DNA from: Eremophila alpestris peregrina
Taxonomy: Eukaryota; Chordata; Aves; Passeriformes; Alaudidae
Assembly: GCA_009792885.1 (NCBI GenBank)
Contig: WMCF01000113.1
Coordinates: 1,421,613 to 1,485,612, forward strand
Direction of reading: 5' to 3'
DNA: 64,000 nt
The position numbers were made by a program, and so were the translations under genes. Under the pieces are notes generated by a model. It made no database searches and had not been told where the DNA came from. It was given only the letters and a program-made list of their open reading frames with translations. Shown piece after piece: positions 48,370 through 61,747 of this stretch; positions within the stretch are counted from its first letter, which is position 1, and every line of letters begins with the position of its first letter.

Positions 48370-51300
48370 TCAACTGAAGACTCCCCCTCGGATGGGAATG
48401 CTCTCATTCAGCCCATGTTCTATTAGTTTGATGTCCTCCAAGTCATCCTTGATTATGCTGATTAGGTGACTTAGCCCCTCTTGCTGCTGCTTCAGGTGCT
48501 GCAGATAGTTCAGAAACCAGTGTGAGTATTGTTCAGCTTCAGAGACTTAGTAGGTAACATTCCTCAAAAGTGTAATGACTGGTAGGATTGACACATTGAT
48601 AAACCTGGCATCATTTCTTCTAAGGAAGGAATAACAGCATTTTCTGTACTAACAGCCTATCTCCACAGAGTGGCTTTGTACAGTAGCTTGGTGCCCTGGC
48701 CCTAAGACCAATTTAAAGGATGATTTCATCAAACAAGGCAAGAACATGATGTTCAAGATCCAGTCAGTGTGTATCTGGCTTAAATGATGAGGTTGAAAAA
48801 GTAGGCTAGGATTCTACCCAGTAATACTTACTTGCTTGATTTCTCTTAAGAGGTCTGCATCTATGTAATAGCGTTCTTCAGCCCGCACTGCTCCAAAGTG
48901 GTTCTGCATCCTGATCTGGGACATGAGCTCATTCAGTCTGCCCTGCAAAGAGAAAGAGACTTATATCAAACACAACTCATTTACAGCTGCCAGAGCACCA
49001 GCATCAATCATTCCTTGAGTCTCCAGGGCTGTAAGCATTGCTGCTCATTCAATTCTTAGATGTTCTGGAAGACATGCAAAAGGTAAGCAACTCCAGTATT
49101 TCCAGGAACTCAAAACTACTGAAGTACCTATTGGCTAATCAGTGAAGAGCATGATGCTACAACCTGCTCACACTGCCCAACTGAAAGCCTTCCACAGCCA
49201 ATATATACAGGGTTTGGAAAACTGACCTGTTTTTAGTGAGGAAACCCCAGAGATTGTAGCCAAACTGTCAGCCACTCACCTTGAACTGTGTGGGTGCATT
49301 AAGTTCACACTGAATTGTATCCAACTGTACACGAAGCTGCTCCTCATCCGCTTGAATGGCATAACCACTTTTCCTTTGGATCTCCTGCTTTATTAGCACC
49401 TACAAAAGAGGCCTTTGATGTTCATTAGAGAACACTTGGCCCATCCCTCTCCCCACCAGCCCATCCACATCTTTTGCCCTTCCCTTCAGCCTGTTTCTCA
49501 GTAGATTTGTTGTATCATTTAGTCTCCTGCTCTAAGACCTCAGGGCAGTCCTGTGGTTTTGGGTAAGTGAGAGAGAAGGTTCCCAAGTATGGCAGACCTG
49601 AAGCTTTCCCTGGTACTTAAATGAACACCTGTTAGCTGACTGTTAGCTGAAGTCAGAATAATTTTCAGCCCTGGCCTGCACAAGATGGAACAAATTCTCC
49701 TTGCCTCTGAGACTGCTTGTGGCACTAGACTGTGTCAAAGGACTTATTTAGATTATCCCTGTTACCTGCAAAGTTCTGTGTGAAAGCGCCATCAGTTTCC
49801 TTTTGTACTGTGCAATTTTTGCCATAGTTGTTGTTTGGTTTTTCTGCAGCTCACTGATATCTTCTGATATTATCTGCAGAGGAAATGGGAGTCAATTTGA
49901 AGTCAGAGAAGTTTTTGATAACAGAACATGTTAGGCCTCATTTAAAACTGGGAGTTTCACGACACTACACCACCTAGCAACTTGGTGTCCTTGACCCAGA
50001 TGATTTTAGAAAGCCTTCTTGTACCTCTACTGTTCTGCTTTGTGTTTATTTTCATATGCAACTGGGCTTTTCAGAAGGCATTGGAAAATTGGTTGCCCAA
50101 ATTTAAAAGTCCATGCCCATAGAACTTAATGGAGCTGGTGTAAATTTAGCCTATAAAAAAACAGAAGCCTTGAACCTGAAACAAATGAAAGCCAAACCAC
50201 ACTGCTCAGTTTCTGGGTAAAAGATGTACTTAAGGAATAGATTAAGAACATGGTTCACATTTCAGTTTTGAACACACAGGGGCAGGTGCACTTAATAGTG
50301 CATCCTTTGTCAGCAGCAAAGTCATGATAAAGATGAGCAACCTTACATCTAATCGAGTTTGATGCTGTTTGGTCATCTGATCCTGGACCTTCAATCTTCT
50401 CAGCAGTTCCTTGAAACCCACCATTGGCACAGGAATAAGCCTATGAGAACACAAATATTTCTTACAACATGTTTTTATACTGGACACATGGTAAGGATTA
50501 ATAATTATGAACAGAATCTAATATAAAGTTACAGATTATGTTGGTCTTCTATAAATTAATACATAACAGTATCTTTTGCTAAGCTCTGGAGTTCTCACTA
50601 TTCCTAACAAGCCGTTCCTTTTTCATAAAGAAACCAGCCCAACTTATCTGTAACCACTGGAGAGTGCAAAGGTTCATCCCCTTAAGCAATAAAGAGAAAA
50701 AACCATAACTGTTGCAAAAATTAAGTCACAATAACTAATCCATGTAAAGGAGGACATCACACCTCTGAGGAACCCAAGTAAGACTCTTCATCCTGACAGC
50801 TCCTAAGTGCCTAAATGGGTAAAGGGATTAAGACAGGCACTTCCAGTAATCTTCACTGCTTTCAAGGGGATCAGCACTTGGCCAAATTGTACTCAAGTAA
50901 CTTTCTTGCAAGTAACCTGAAGGATACTATGCAATTATTATCTATTTCTCCCTGTTCCAAGCCTTGTTGCAATACTTCAATACTTGGACAGACTATTGGA
51001 CTTACTTATCAGGATCAGGATTATCAACTTTGGCTTGTTCCCATATAATAGGATCAACACCTAAAAAAACAGACAAAGGATTTTAGTATGGATATCTGAA
51101 CAGAGAGATGTTACAGCTGCTAACCAGGAAACAATGCTTTGAAATACACAAACCCTATGCACTATACTGACCCAAATGCCTGTTACCCAAATTAAGGTTA
51201 ATTAAATTAGTGTAGTTCTTTAAAAGCCCTGATCCTAAGCAAGGGCAGTAAATTCAGACCCAAAGGCTGTCAAGCACTCCTGTAGGTTTCAAAGGACAAG

Positions 51301-54300
51301 AAAGGAATAACCCGTGGGTGCTCCCATTGGATACTCCATACTTTAAAGAGAGAAATTCCTACTGCTCCCACTATATGCCACATTTGGGTGTGAAACAAAC
51401 AAATATTTAAAAGTCAGCAATTACGTGATCAAAGTACCAAATCAGTTGGCAAAATAATCCCAGTAGGAGTTAGCTTTGACTTTCCTGCAAGACTAGGCCC
51501 CGTGCCTTTTCCAATCCAGATTTCGTAACCTTTCATATCCTAAACATAGACATATATACAAGCTATAGACACAAAGGTAAATCATCTAATCAAATGACAT
51601 GAACAACTCATAACTACCCTAAAACAAAGCTCTATGTGCACTGTCTGTGGCCACACAGGCAAGCAAAGAGACCCATCTGAAAACTAGCAAGTGAGTACAG
51701 GACACTATTATTCTGATATTTAACATTTTTTTCCTCTCATTCTTTTCACAGGTGTTTTCCAGCAAGCTGACACCTGCTTTTTTCCCAGAGAGCCCAAAAA
51801 GCCCAGCCCACGCACCAGCAGGAGGGTTCTGCAGGAGCTGCTTGACTTGTGCTGGGGACAGCTCTGTCCTGGCCATGGCCAGGCTGACCCCCAGCTGCTG
51901 CAGGGATGATTTGATGTTGGCTTGCTCAAAGTGGGCGTAGAGGGTCGTTGCAGGAACTCTCCTCGAGGTGCCGTTGGGTGAGCGCTCCACAACGTAAATG
52001 ATCACTTCTGTCCTGAGCGAGGCAAAATGCAGAAAAAATGAGAAGGCCAACAGCACATAGGAGCTGACACAATACAGAACCACCCAAAATAACCAAGCCA
52101 TCACTTCTCCCAGCTGACTTTTAACTGCCTTTAGCTAAGCAAGATAGAAAGTACCAGTAGCTGCAGGGTTTAATGCAGCAAGAGAGAGAGAGAAAAGCTG
52201 TAATTACCACTACATTGTCTGCTCTCCCCAGTTTTAACAACCATATTCTATGGTGATCCCAGTACTACATTAAGAATGACCTAAAATCTCTGGAAATGTA
52301 CTGGACTTAATGCTGTAAGAAAACCTATCTGAAGGAATAAGAGATGCAAATCAAACTCAGGATGGACAGCTCTAAAATCAAGGAGAAGAGGAGACAGTAG
52401 ACTCAGGCACCAACCCTTTCTAACATGCAATTTAAATGGGCAACCCTGTGGGAAGTTCACGTACTGGTCATCTGGCATCGTTTTAACACCTTCAACATTG
52501 ACAGTAAGGGTCTGGTTTCCTCCCAAAATTTTGTGTAGTGATTCTACGAGCTGCTGCTGCTGGCTTCGAATATCTGCTTCTTTTCTGTTAAACACCAAGA
52601 CCACAAGGCCATCTTCATCTTTGTTGTTGGGCATTAAACTGTAACCCACAGCCTGCCAAGGAACAAATGAAAAATGAAGGTACATTACTTAGCAAAAGCA
52701 TCTCTTTGTGGCATGAAGGGGAGGGGCTAAATCCCTCAGTTTTTAGAGCAACTGGTTCAAATTTTAACTCAGAATGTATTCAGAGCTGCAGAGACATTAA
52801 ATTAATTCCCTTTTAAACCATTCTCTCACACAGCTATCAGCAGAGCAGCTTTTGAAACAGTTTGGATTGTTACAAAAAGTTCCTCAGTATGGTTTTCCCA
52901 TTGGGGAGTTGCCAACACGGCAGAGCTGACAGCAATCAGGAACATTTTACAAACTGACATTTTTCCAAATTGCAAATGGAACCAGAGGATCAGACTTTAT
53001 TACAAGCAAAAGCAGAGTGGCAGCTTTCACCTCCTGACTATCAGCTGTCACCCCAACACAGCATCGGTGACAGGGTGGACAGCAGAGGATTTGTGAGGCC
53101 CTGACACTGCATGTGGGTGGATGACCTGCACCTTTTCCCTTGTGCAAGTTCAGCTGAAGAGAGAAATGAGTTGAGAATGTGCCCTGGAGCCAAGTTTTGC
53201 CAGCAGAGGGTAATCCCCTGCTACAGTGAGCCTTGCAGAACCAGACAACCTGTCATGGAGCACAACAGTGATAGCTAAGGAAGAATTTGTTTTTAAGCAC
53301 ACGACACCTCTGGTATTTCTGTTTTAAATAAATAACTCTTCCACAATCTCTTTATGCAACACAGTATTTTCAAACTAGAACAGATTGTTTTTACTTTACT
53401 GTGGTCCTTCAAACCATGGCCTGTAACATGTACCTTAGCAGCATGTGTTTCTTGGCCTGGAGCTACATGCTTCCTATGTGCCCTGAGCAGGAATTGTGTA
53501 CAAGTGGATTCCCATGGAACCCTTCTTGTAATGCTTCTTTCTTATCTGATGCCAGATATTTCCAGAGGCAATAACCAAACTAGCTTATGACACTTTGCTC
53601 CTATCCCTGTGCCACCTTCTCACCTATTTTTTGCAGGCATCTTCCACTGGTTGCACAGATGAAGCTTGTCAATATTTCACTTAAGGCACACGAATTCATG
53701 GCATTAGAAACACTCCAGTCACAGGGACAAGACTAAACCTAGTATCTTGCATTATCTAACCTGGAAACTCTTCCTTTTAGTAAATGAAACTCTAAAATAA
53801 CCCATTTTGCATCACACAACTTACACTGGGCAATTTTTCAAAGCTCAGAAACTGTGAAAGCAATTTCAGACAACAAATTTACAAGAAAATAAGCTTCCAG
53901 GTGCACTGCCAACAAAACATTCAAGCTAACACTGAAAAAGGTGATGCAACAAAACCAAACATTTGTTAGGCAGGCACAGTTGCTGCAAAAACTTTACAGA
54001 AGTCTCATAAAGTGCATAATCAACACTAGACTTAATTAAGTATTAACCTACATTCAGGTCACAAAGGTCACACTCCAAAGGATCAGCTCAGGGAGGGAGG
54101 GTGTCACCACGCCTGCCCCAAATCCCTCACAAGCCTAAGGCTTAGCAAGACAGTCAGCAGGTGCGGGATTTGCAGAGGATAGAGAGCCACAAATTCTGTG
54201 TCAACATGAGGAGCAAGATCTGGAACTGCTGATGATTCCATACACGGAATGGAGTCAGCACGAGCACTGGCAAGGATAAAAGCACAAGAAGGCTGAAGGA

Positions 54301-57300
54301 TGGTGGATTTTAAACCTGGCACAGGCCAGGTTCATAGAGGGTTATTTAATCTAGACAAAGCAATGAAGAAACACCCTGAAGTTCTTATTCCAAAGGTTCA
54401 CAGTTTCTTTCAGACAAGAAGGTTATTTTTAATTGTTTCTGTCTTATTGTAGCATACACACATACACATGAAAATTAATTTCCATAGATCTGTTCCAAGT
54501 ACACACACACACTAACCTGAATGCTAGCACATGAAAGTGTTACTTTCATGATCCACATCTGGGCTCATTATCTAGTCCCTCCACACCACCCAGATTTCCA
54601 GCATCTTCAAACCTTTTAATGAGTATGCATCAGAACTGTGCAGATTACCTGGAAAAATACTGTTTCAGAATATTCTTACCAATGACAAGATCAGATTTAA
54701 CACCCATGAGATGCTCAGACTCGGCAGAGTAAGGGCATCAGCGCCCTCTGTGGGCAGCCGAACAACGCCATACCTTAAACCGGCAGAAGGGGTTTTCCTG
54801 CGTGAACTCCACCGGGGCGATGTTGTTGTTGAAGTATCCTTTGCCCGTGCCCCAGAAGGCCTGGAGCTGGTTCCATTTGGCCAGAATGGCATCCCTCTCA
54901 TCTCCCAGCAGGGTCGGGGCCGAGAGGGCACTGGCTGTGTTGATGAGCTGGTTGGACTGAGCAGGTGTCTGGGCAGGCTGGCTGAACAACCCACTGCCTA
55001 ATGCTGGGTGGGATGAAGAGGAACAAATGAAGTCTTTGACCCACCATGACCATGCTACCACCTACCATCTGCCTACCACGGGCATTGCTTCTTATCATAT
55101 TCTGATTAGCAAAATAAAAACACCAAATAAATAAATGAATTAAACTCAGATCATGTTTCTTAAGTGTCTTTTTACAGCCATTCTTCATCTACAACAGAAG
55201 TTCCTGAATGCTACATTAAAAGATGTTGCTTTTTTTTTTTTTTAAACGAGATACCTGTATTGATCCCTGTCATCATCTGGCACCCTCAATATCTAAATCT
55301 GAGAGGCAGCGTGCCTGTTACAAATTCAGTGGACTCAGAGCCTAAAGCTGCTTAGTACCCAACTCCCATTTAAATTAACCTCAATGCCTTTTTCCTCCCT
55401 CTTCTTGTAATGCTGTGACTGCAACATCAATTCTCTAACTACAGTTTCTACCAGCATTAAACCAAAGGGGTAAATATTGTTGGAAGCTCAAGGGTGAAGC
55501 TCAGGGACTTGCTTGAGCTCTAGTTTAAGAGCTAAAGTGCAACAGCCTCCTGTGACAATACACTTCTGTCCCACTACCAGACCAACTGAAGGCATCAGTC
55601 TTGCACTTTCACTGCTAAGGGATGGATAAATCCAAAGTCCATACTCACTGGTCTGCTGCTGCTGCTGCTGCTGGGTTCCAAAGCCTCCAAAGCCTAGCCC
55701 AGTTCCCAACCCACTACCCAAGCCAGTTCCAGTTCCTGTGCCAAAGCTGGTACCAAATCCAAAGCCTTTGTTCTGGGTAGCCCCAAAGAGTCCTGGGGAA
55801 ACAAGTAAATGATTTTTGAGAAAAAGAGCCCAGCAGCCATGTAACCCAAAGCCCTCCTGGATTTGTTCTAAAGGCAGTCAGCCCTTCAGCCCCTTACCGC
55901 TGGTGCCGGTGTTGGTGGGAGCAGAGAAGCTGAACGCCGGTGCCGCGGTGGTGGTGGTGGTCCCAAAGCCTCCGAAGGCACCTGCTGAGCACAGACTGCG
56001 GTCAGGCAGCGGCACACGGCCCCCGGAGCCGGGCACAACACGACAACCGACCTCGGTGTTATGGGAACAGGTGCTGACAGACGGATGGCACATGGCACAA
56101 GCATGTGGTTCACACTGAGCATGGGGATCGACTTCATCGTCCAAGGAAATGGGGGAGAAAACACGGACCACAAAGCCAGAACTTGTATGGTGTGTCAAGA
56201 AAGCAAACAAAAAGGCAGCAGTCAACTGACATCTCGTTCCTTTATCAGAGGGATCTGCTTTCCCTAGTGACAAACACAACTAACAGTACTACTGCTTAGG
56301 AACAAGCGACCTGATGTTTTGTGAACTTTACAAATAGTCTTAACCTTGGGAAACAAATCAAAGCCTGAGGCCAGGTACACACAGATGCTGTGCTTCCAGG
56401 CAAAATTTACAGGTAAAGTTCTACAGGGTCCTTTTTTTAAAAGCCTTGTTTCCCAATGATCCTCCCTGTTACATCTCATTTGGAGGTTCGACCACTAGTA
56501 CAGGAAGATGGATGCAAAAGCCACCAGCCTTCCACAGATTCTCAGGAAAAGCAGTCACTGGCCAGCAGGAGAGGACCTAAGTGAGTGCCCGAGCTCCAGT
56601 GGTGTCAACAGTGCTGGCCCAAGGTGCATTCTGTGGAGCGCTGAACTGCCTGGGAAACCAAGGGCTCTGTGTTTCATGCTGCTTTTACACGTGCTCAAAT
56701 GAGAAAAGACAGTCTGCTACAAAGGGTTTGTTACAAAGACGCTGCCTCTCCTAACTCACATGTCAATAGCAAAACAAAAAAAAAAAGCTTCTTTAGATCT
56801 ATTACACTCACGGTCCTCCTGTCCACAAACAAAACTAAAAGCATAAATCAAAGCTGATATGCAATTGCATTTTATTTCCATTTCCCAAACATCTCAATGT
56901 GAGTGGGCACAAGAAATTGTTCCTTGTAACACCCACGTTTCAGTCCTGCCAGCGAGCGGGACACCCTGGCAGGAGCACCAGCAGATGAAGCCATTTTTAG
57001 GTACCTTTTTACTCACAGCAAATTTAGCCATCTTTCTTGAAAAGGGACCTGAGAGTACAAATTAAATATCAAAGTATCAAATTAAATACCAAATGGACTA
57101 TCCATGGTCTCTTCTGAAGCAGCTGAAATGAAGCCGAAGAAATCCAGCCCAAGAGATTTGACAACAAACAACAGCAATGAGATCCCAGGAGTGCTCTGAA
57201 CAGATGAGAGGCACTGATACAGGGAGCCATGACACTGTGGGATGGATGGAATTCCTATACGAGCAGCAGAACGGGGACCCCTCGGGCTAATTGCACACCA

Positions 57301-59767
57301 CCCAGGCCAGTGTTTTTATAGGGAATGGGAAATACGTCAGGTGAAACAATATCAGCTGATCACTCAGATCTGATCTCCAAGGGGCCACAAAGGGCTTCCC
57401 TAGCCACCCCCCAGTGCACCCATCCTGTGCATGGCCTCCCTGGCACGCGAGCGCCTCCAGAGAGCCGCGGCAGGACGGTTCTGGGATGCACGGTGGCTTT
57501 TGGGGAGCAGGCCACAGCTGGGCTCTGACTTTGTGCCGGTCGTATACAATTTGTTTCTCCACAGAAACTACTGAGGTGTGGTGCATTCATGACAGCCAAC
57601 GCAAGGCCAATGAGGAGACAGGGGGGAAGATGAAAACATGACTGCAGTAGTCCAAGAATCTCATGTCAGGAAACGTGGCACAGGGACCAGCTCTGGGCTT
57701 GCTCAGGATCACCTGGATTCATTCCCATTTCAGAGACTTTTGGCCACAGGGTTGTTTTTCCTCAAAAGCTACTCCTTGAGAATTTAACAGGCAAAACCCC
57801 TCCAAGCCTATGGTTCTCCAACCCATTCCATTTCCAGAGCTTTTGTCACCAGTCTTCACTGGATATGAGGATTAGTAGTGGACACAGATTCCCTGTGAGG
57901 GATGTAATTCTTGGACCCCTGCTGGTAACATTTACCACAGAACACATATTTACACGTTATCTACCTGCACTTGCCAGACTGTTACCAAAATTGAATGGTG
58001 GAGTTGAGGTAGTGGAAACACCGAAATTGCCAATATTAAAATTCACCGCAGGATTAGCAGTTAATCCAAAACCCCCAAAATTAAACCCACTGGCAGTGGA
58101 GTTTGCAGTTTCAAGCCCACCAAATCCTGACGAGCGGGAAGCAGAAAAAGAGCAAGGCAACATTAGTTCTGAGTGAAAGGCAGATCCCAGGAAAGAAAAG
58201 TTGAAGCATTTTTCCATCCTCATGGGCAAGACAGGCATAGTTAGAAACAAGAGTAAAAGGTATTAACTGGCATTAAACATTATTTATCAGACACAAGGAG
58301 GACAGTTAAAAGCTCCACACACTGCTGCTGTAAGGACATTATTTTTCAATTATACTGCGCATAAAGCAGCAGCATTTCCCCACCTTATTTCAAAGCCGTA
58401 CATGAAACCATCTCTGTGATTCAATATTCACATTAAGAGAATTTTTAACAGCCTAAGACTGCTCGATACAGCTGCATCTGTGTTAAGTGTAACAGATAAT
58501 AGCAAAATTAATAATTAAACTATCAGGAAGGCAAGAATAAATCATCTTCGTACAAATAATACAATCAGATTCATGACAGCAGAACAAACGTGAAACACAG
58601 CTCCAGCAGCTGAGGCACCACACAAGCCTCTGATACTCCGGGGTGGACTTATTCAAGTTCTATTGCCAAAATCTGCCGACCTCAGCCTTGCTGAATTTAC
58701 TGATGCATCCAGCACCTCTGGGATGCAGCTGAAACAGGTTCATGCTGAACAGACAACAAAGTCCTGAGGTGTGATCCCAGATTTCCCTCTGATATTGGTC
58801 TGTGAGTGTCATAAACCTTGCCACAGTGTACAGGCAGAACAAGGTGATTTTTTTACTTTCAGATGGTGCCAGAAAGAGTGAGTGTAAAGTCCCAGAGTGG
58901 AAAAGACAGTAAAATTCAGGTTAACTACAGTAAAGATTAGTCCTGTCCAAACGACTTGCTTGGAGCCAACAATTAATTATTTTGCCAAATGAGGGTATGG
59001 AAAGCTCTGTCTTACACCTCACCATAACTAACAGTGACAAAAGAAGAGGGGAAAAGGTCTTCCTTTACAAGTTAAATTCGTCTTTTACCTTGCTCAAAAG
59101 TGAACTTCCAAGGGCATCTCGTCCAAACGACGACTGTATTACAATCAAAATGCTGATTCGAGGGACCTGCACTACCTCAGCACAAGCGCCTCAAGAGCAA
59201 CTCCCGGGGCTGGCGGGGGCCGGGCGGGGCGCGGCGCCTCTGAGGCGGCGGCGGCTCCCATTGGCCGGGGGGCACGCGCTGCCGGCCACCGCCGCTCCCA
59301 TTGGCCGCAGGGCACGCGCGGGCCGCCGCCGCCGCCGTTCTCATTGGAGGGGGGGCAGGCGCGAGTCCCTGAGGGGACCGCGATTCCCATTGGCGGGGGG
59401 GCACGCGCGGGTCCCTGAGGCAGCCGCTGTTCTTATTGGCGGGGGGGCACGCGCTGCCGGCCGCCGCGGTTCCCATTGGCGGGGAGGAGGGGGCACGAGG
59501 GGACACGCGCGGGCCGCCGCCGCGATCCCCATTGGCCAGGGGGCACGCGCGGCCCTCTGAGGCGGCCGCTGTTCTTATTGGAGGGGGGGGCACGCGCCGC
59601 TGGCCGCCGCAGCTCTCATTGGCCAGGAGAGAGGGGGGGGGGGGGCACGCGCTGCCCGCCGCTCGGCTCCCCCTGCCCCTCCCGCCCCTCCGCGCCCCGC
59701 TCCCCCCGCGCTCACCGGTCGGGTTGGCGGCCCCGGCTCCTGCCGTGGTGCTGAAGTTGAAGGCCAT
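48370..59767 (-). CDS. NUP54: Nucleoporin 54 (FG nucleoporin of the central channel)
   Basis: Component of the Nup62-Nup58-Nup54 complex that lines the nuclear pore and supplies FG repeats for transport. Exons in transcript order: 59716-59767, 57965-58126, 55898-55981, 55649-55792, 54774-54997, 52465-52652, 51816-52012, 51006-51060, 50347-50440, 49766-49873, 49280-49399, 48832-48942, 48370-48498 (TGA). The sum is 1668 nt, or 555 residues (human 507), all in phase. MAFNFSTTAGAG begins a Gly/Phe-rich N-terminus with a Q7 run. The conserved core follows (ASALSAPTLLGDERDAIL, GKGYFNNNI, DEDGLVVLVFN, VIIYVVERSPNGTSRRVP, NPPAGVDPIIWEQA), then the helical coiled-coil C-terminus that binds Nup62/Nup58, ending IRGGVFS. 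The size excess comes from exon 2, an FG-repeat exon I do not recall in human NUP54. Confidence 0.97.
55653..55673 (-). repeat. NUP54: CAG7 / polyglutamine tract in NUP54
   Basis: Seven pure CTG (plus strand) triplets, read as Q7 in exon 4 after FGGFGT. Human NUP54 has about five Gln here. A pure triplet run is prone to length variation. Confidence 0.85.
57965..58126 (-). other. NUP54: Extra symmetric FG-repeat exon of NUP54
   Basis: A 162-nt phase 1-1 exon with good borders (GTCAG acceptor, GCAG|GTAGAT donor). It codes 54 residues with FG-type motifs: GFGG, GFNFGGFG, FNIGNFG and FNFG. The human protein as I recall it goes almost directly from its first exon to the GGFGGFGTT exon, so this segment is additional. 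It can be skipped without shifting the frame. Confidence 0.75.
59242..59652. repeat. GC-rich minisatellite carrying nine inverted CCAAT boxes
   Basis: ATTGG (CCAAT on the NUP54 strand) occurs at 59260, 59300, 59343, 59389, 59435, 59475, 59531, 59577 and 59618, spaced 40-56 bp. Most units continue into a G run and GCACGCGC (exact at 59272, 59312, 59401, 59447, 59543, 59590 and 59645) and then a GCC-rich stretch. It lies in the first 500 bp of NUP54 intron 1, inside the CpG island. The motifs resemble NF-Y sites and NRF1 half-sites. Confidence 0.85.
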
Positions 59768-59960
59768 GGGGCCGATCGTGGGACGGCGAGCGGTGGCCGC
59801 CGCGGGAGGCGCGTACGAGCCCCCACGGCGGGTCCAGCCACAAACAAAACCGGCCGCACGCGCCGCTTTTCCGCCGCCGCCAAAGCGCTTCCGGGTGGCG
59901 CTGGCGACGTATGGTGACGCAATCGGCGCGCGCCAGCGGGATGTACCACTGCGGGTAGCA
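59768..59960 (-). promoter_or_regulatory. NUP54: NUP54 CpG-island promoter and 5' UTR
   Basis: CpG-dense sequence directly upstream of the NUP54 ATG, including a GCGCGCGCC stretch near 59927-59937. The island extends through exon 1 into intron 1 to about 59.2 kb. No TATA box was seen. Confidence 0.65.
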
Positions 59961-60544
59961 GGAGGGGGGTCCGGGAAAGGCCCAATGTCCCAAGGGACAC
60001 AGGGAACTAAAGGAGAAAAAAGCCAAATCGCTCTTCCCCGAGCATCGGGGCAAGGGGAATGTCCTGCTTTGCGCTAAACAGGGATTATAAAGGCTCGCGC
60101 GAAGGAAAATATTCTCATCTCCAGGTCACCGGGAGCTGAGCCTGAGCTCACCCCAGCAGGGAGTCTCCTCTTCCTGCATCCGCTCAGGGGCATTCCCTGG
60201 ATTCCCCCACACTGGGAGCTCAGTGCCCACATTCCTTTGGGTGTCCCCGCTGTAGGGCCTGGCGGGCAGCCAGGAAGGGACATCACACAGCATCTTCCCA
60301 GCGACAGCTCCCACGGGCACCCCACATCCATGAGGGAACAGCTGCCCAGGGACGTCGTGGAGTCTCCCTCTCTGGACACAGTGCAGTGGCACCTGCACCC
60401 AGAGTATCCCGCGATGCTGTGACAAGCAGAGCAAATCCAGTCCCCAAAGCGCCTTCCCAGGGTTATTCCCAGAAAGGTGCCCAGAAAACAACATTTGCGA
60501 GGAACAGCGAGAAAGGGTGACCAGTGCGATCAGCAGACTCCCAG

Positions 60545-60735
60545 GAGGGTTTGGTTTGGAAGGCACCTTAAAGTCCATCTTGCTCTGACCCCTGCCATGG
60601 GCAAATACATCTTCCACTATCCCAGGGTGCTCCAATTGGGTGTTAGACATTTCCAGGGATCTAGGGGCAGCCGCAGCTTCTCTGGGGAATCCATTCAAGG
60701 ACTTCACCACCCTCACAGGGAAGAAACCAAAGCAG
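60545..60735 (-). mobile_element. CR1 LINE 3'-end fragment (degraded)
   Basis: The plus strand shows the reverse complement of the avian CR1 3' end, in order: GGTTTGG..TTGGAAGG, ACCTTAAAG, ACCCCTGCCATGGGCA, CTTCCACTA, GGTGCTCCAA, TTCCAGGGAT, CTTCTCTGGG and TTCACCACCCTCACAG. It is diverged, 5'-truncated and lacks the ATTCTATG-type tail. The element therefore lies on the minus strand. Confidence 0.85.
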
Positions 60736-61712
60736 CAGCCAGGAAAAAGCCCCAAACCAAGCCCAAGCAATGCAAACCCCCAAGTCCCTCTTTAGAAGAC
60801 AATGACACACTTTAAAAACACACTTCACTATCTAATGGAAACATTCCTTGATGAGAATATTTTTTTAATTGGGAAGTGGGGAGGAACCTTTGTGACTTTT
60901 AACACAAGTTTCTGCTTGACAAGTAAAAAAGTGTCAGGAGTTCTTAGGACCCTGTCCATAACATGGAGGGGGTGCTCTCATCCCAAACGTGCCAAGTCTG
61001 CACTCCCAGCAAACCCTCACAACACCCAATGGCTTTGTCCCCTCCACCCCAAGAACAACGCTGAGCTGTGGTGCCTTTAAGCTGCAGAACAAACCCCACA
61101 CCTGAAGGATAGAAGCCTGGCTAACAAGCAGAGTGGGAACAGTTAGGTGGTCTGCATGGAAAAGCACTTCCAGCCTCTGGCTCGGTTCCGCCTGGAGCTG
61201 CAGCCGCCGCACAAAGCCTCGCTCTGGGTTGGATTAGTTGCACACGTGTGCTGCGACAGGACCAAGGACATGAGTAACAAACACTTGGTGCACACTGCAG
61301 TAAGGACACAAAACATGTGACGGCCAGGACACCACTGGGCCCACAGCAGGTGTGTCCCTGTCCCATCCAGGAGCCCACCGTGTTCCCTGAAGGCCGTCCA
61401 CACTCCCACGGCTGTTTGCAAATGCCACCTGTGTCACTCCTGTAGGGAATCGTGCCGGCTTGTGGTCACCCATCCAGTGGTTATGATCCTCTCTGGCTGC
61501 CAGTGTGAGTATAAACAGAGGGCAGGGTTGAGAAAAGCGGGATCTGGAGCAGTCTTAAAATGGAGTTTCAAAGTTGTAACGTAGCTGGCGAGAAAAAAGT
61601 CTCCTCCCTGACTGACAGTGCAGATTCCCTTCCACCTCTGTCCCACCAGAAGTGATGCTGGACACAACCGTGTCTCCACAGGGGACAGCTGGTGTTAGGT
61701 CAGCTCTAATAG

Positions 61713-61718
61713 TTTATT
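61713..61718 (-). terminator. SCARB2: Possible proximal SCARB2 poly(A) signal
   Basis: Minus-strand AATAAA only about 30 bases after the SCARB2 stop. Mammalian SCARB2 has a long 3' UTR, so a more distal site is likely the main one. Confidence 0.25.
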
Positions 61719-61747
61719 CTCCAAGCTCACAGGGTAAAGAAAATCTA

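Larger units (their letters stand above)
59961..61747. other. NUP54 upstream region / SCARB2 3' UTR
   Basis: About 1.8 kb between the NUP54 island and the SCARB2 stop codon. Both genes are on the minus strand, so this is SCARB2 3' UTR plus spacer. It contains the CR1 fragment and no recognised exon. Confidence 0.55.

Noticed and set aside
59436..60077. A 213-codon plus-strand open frame across the NUP54 exon 1 region
   Set aside because: It is antisense to NUP54 exon 1 and the CpG island. GC-rich sequence rarely has stops, and the translation is Arg/Gly/Pro/Ala low complexity generated by the minisatellite. No family features.
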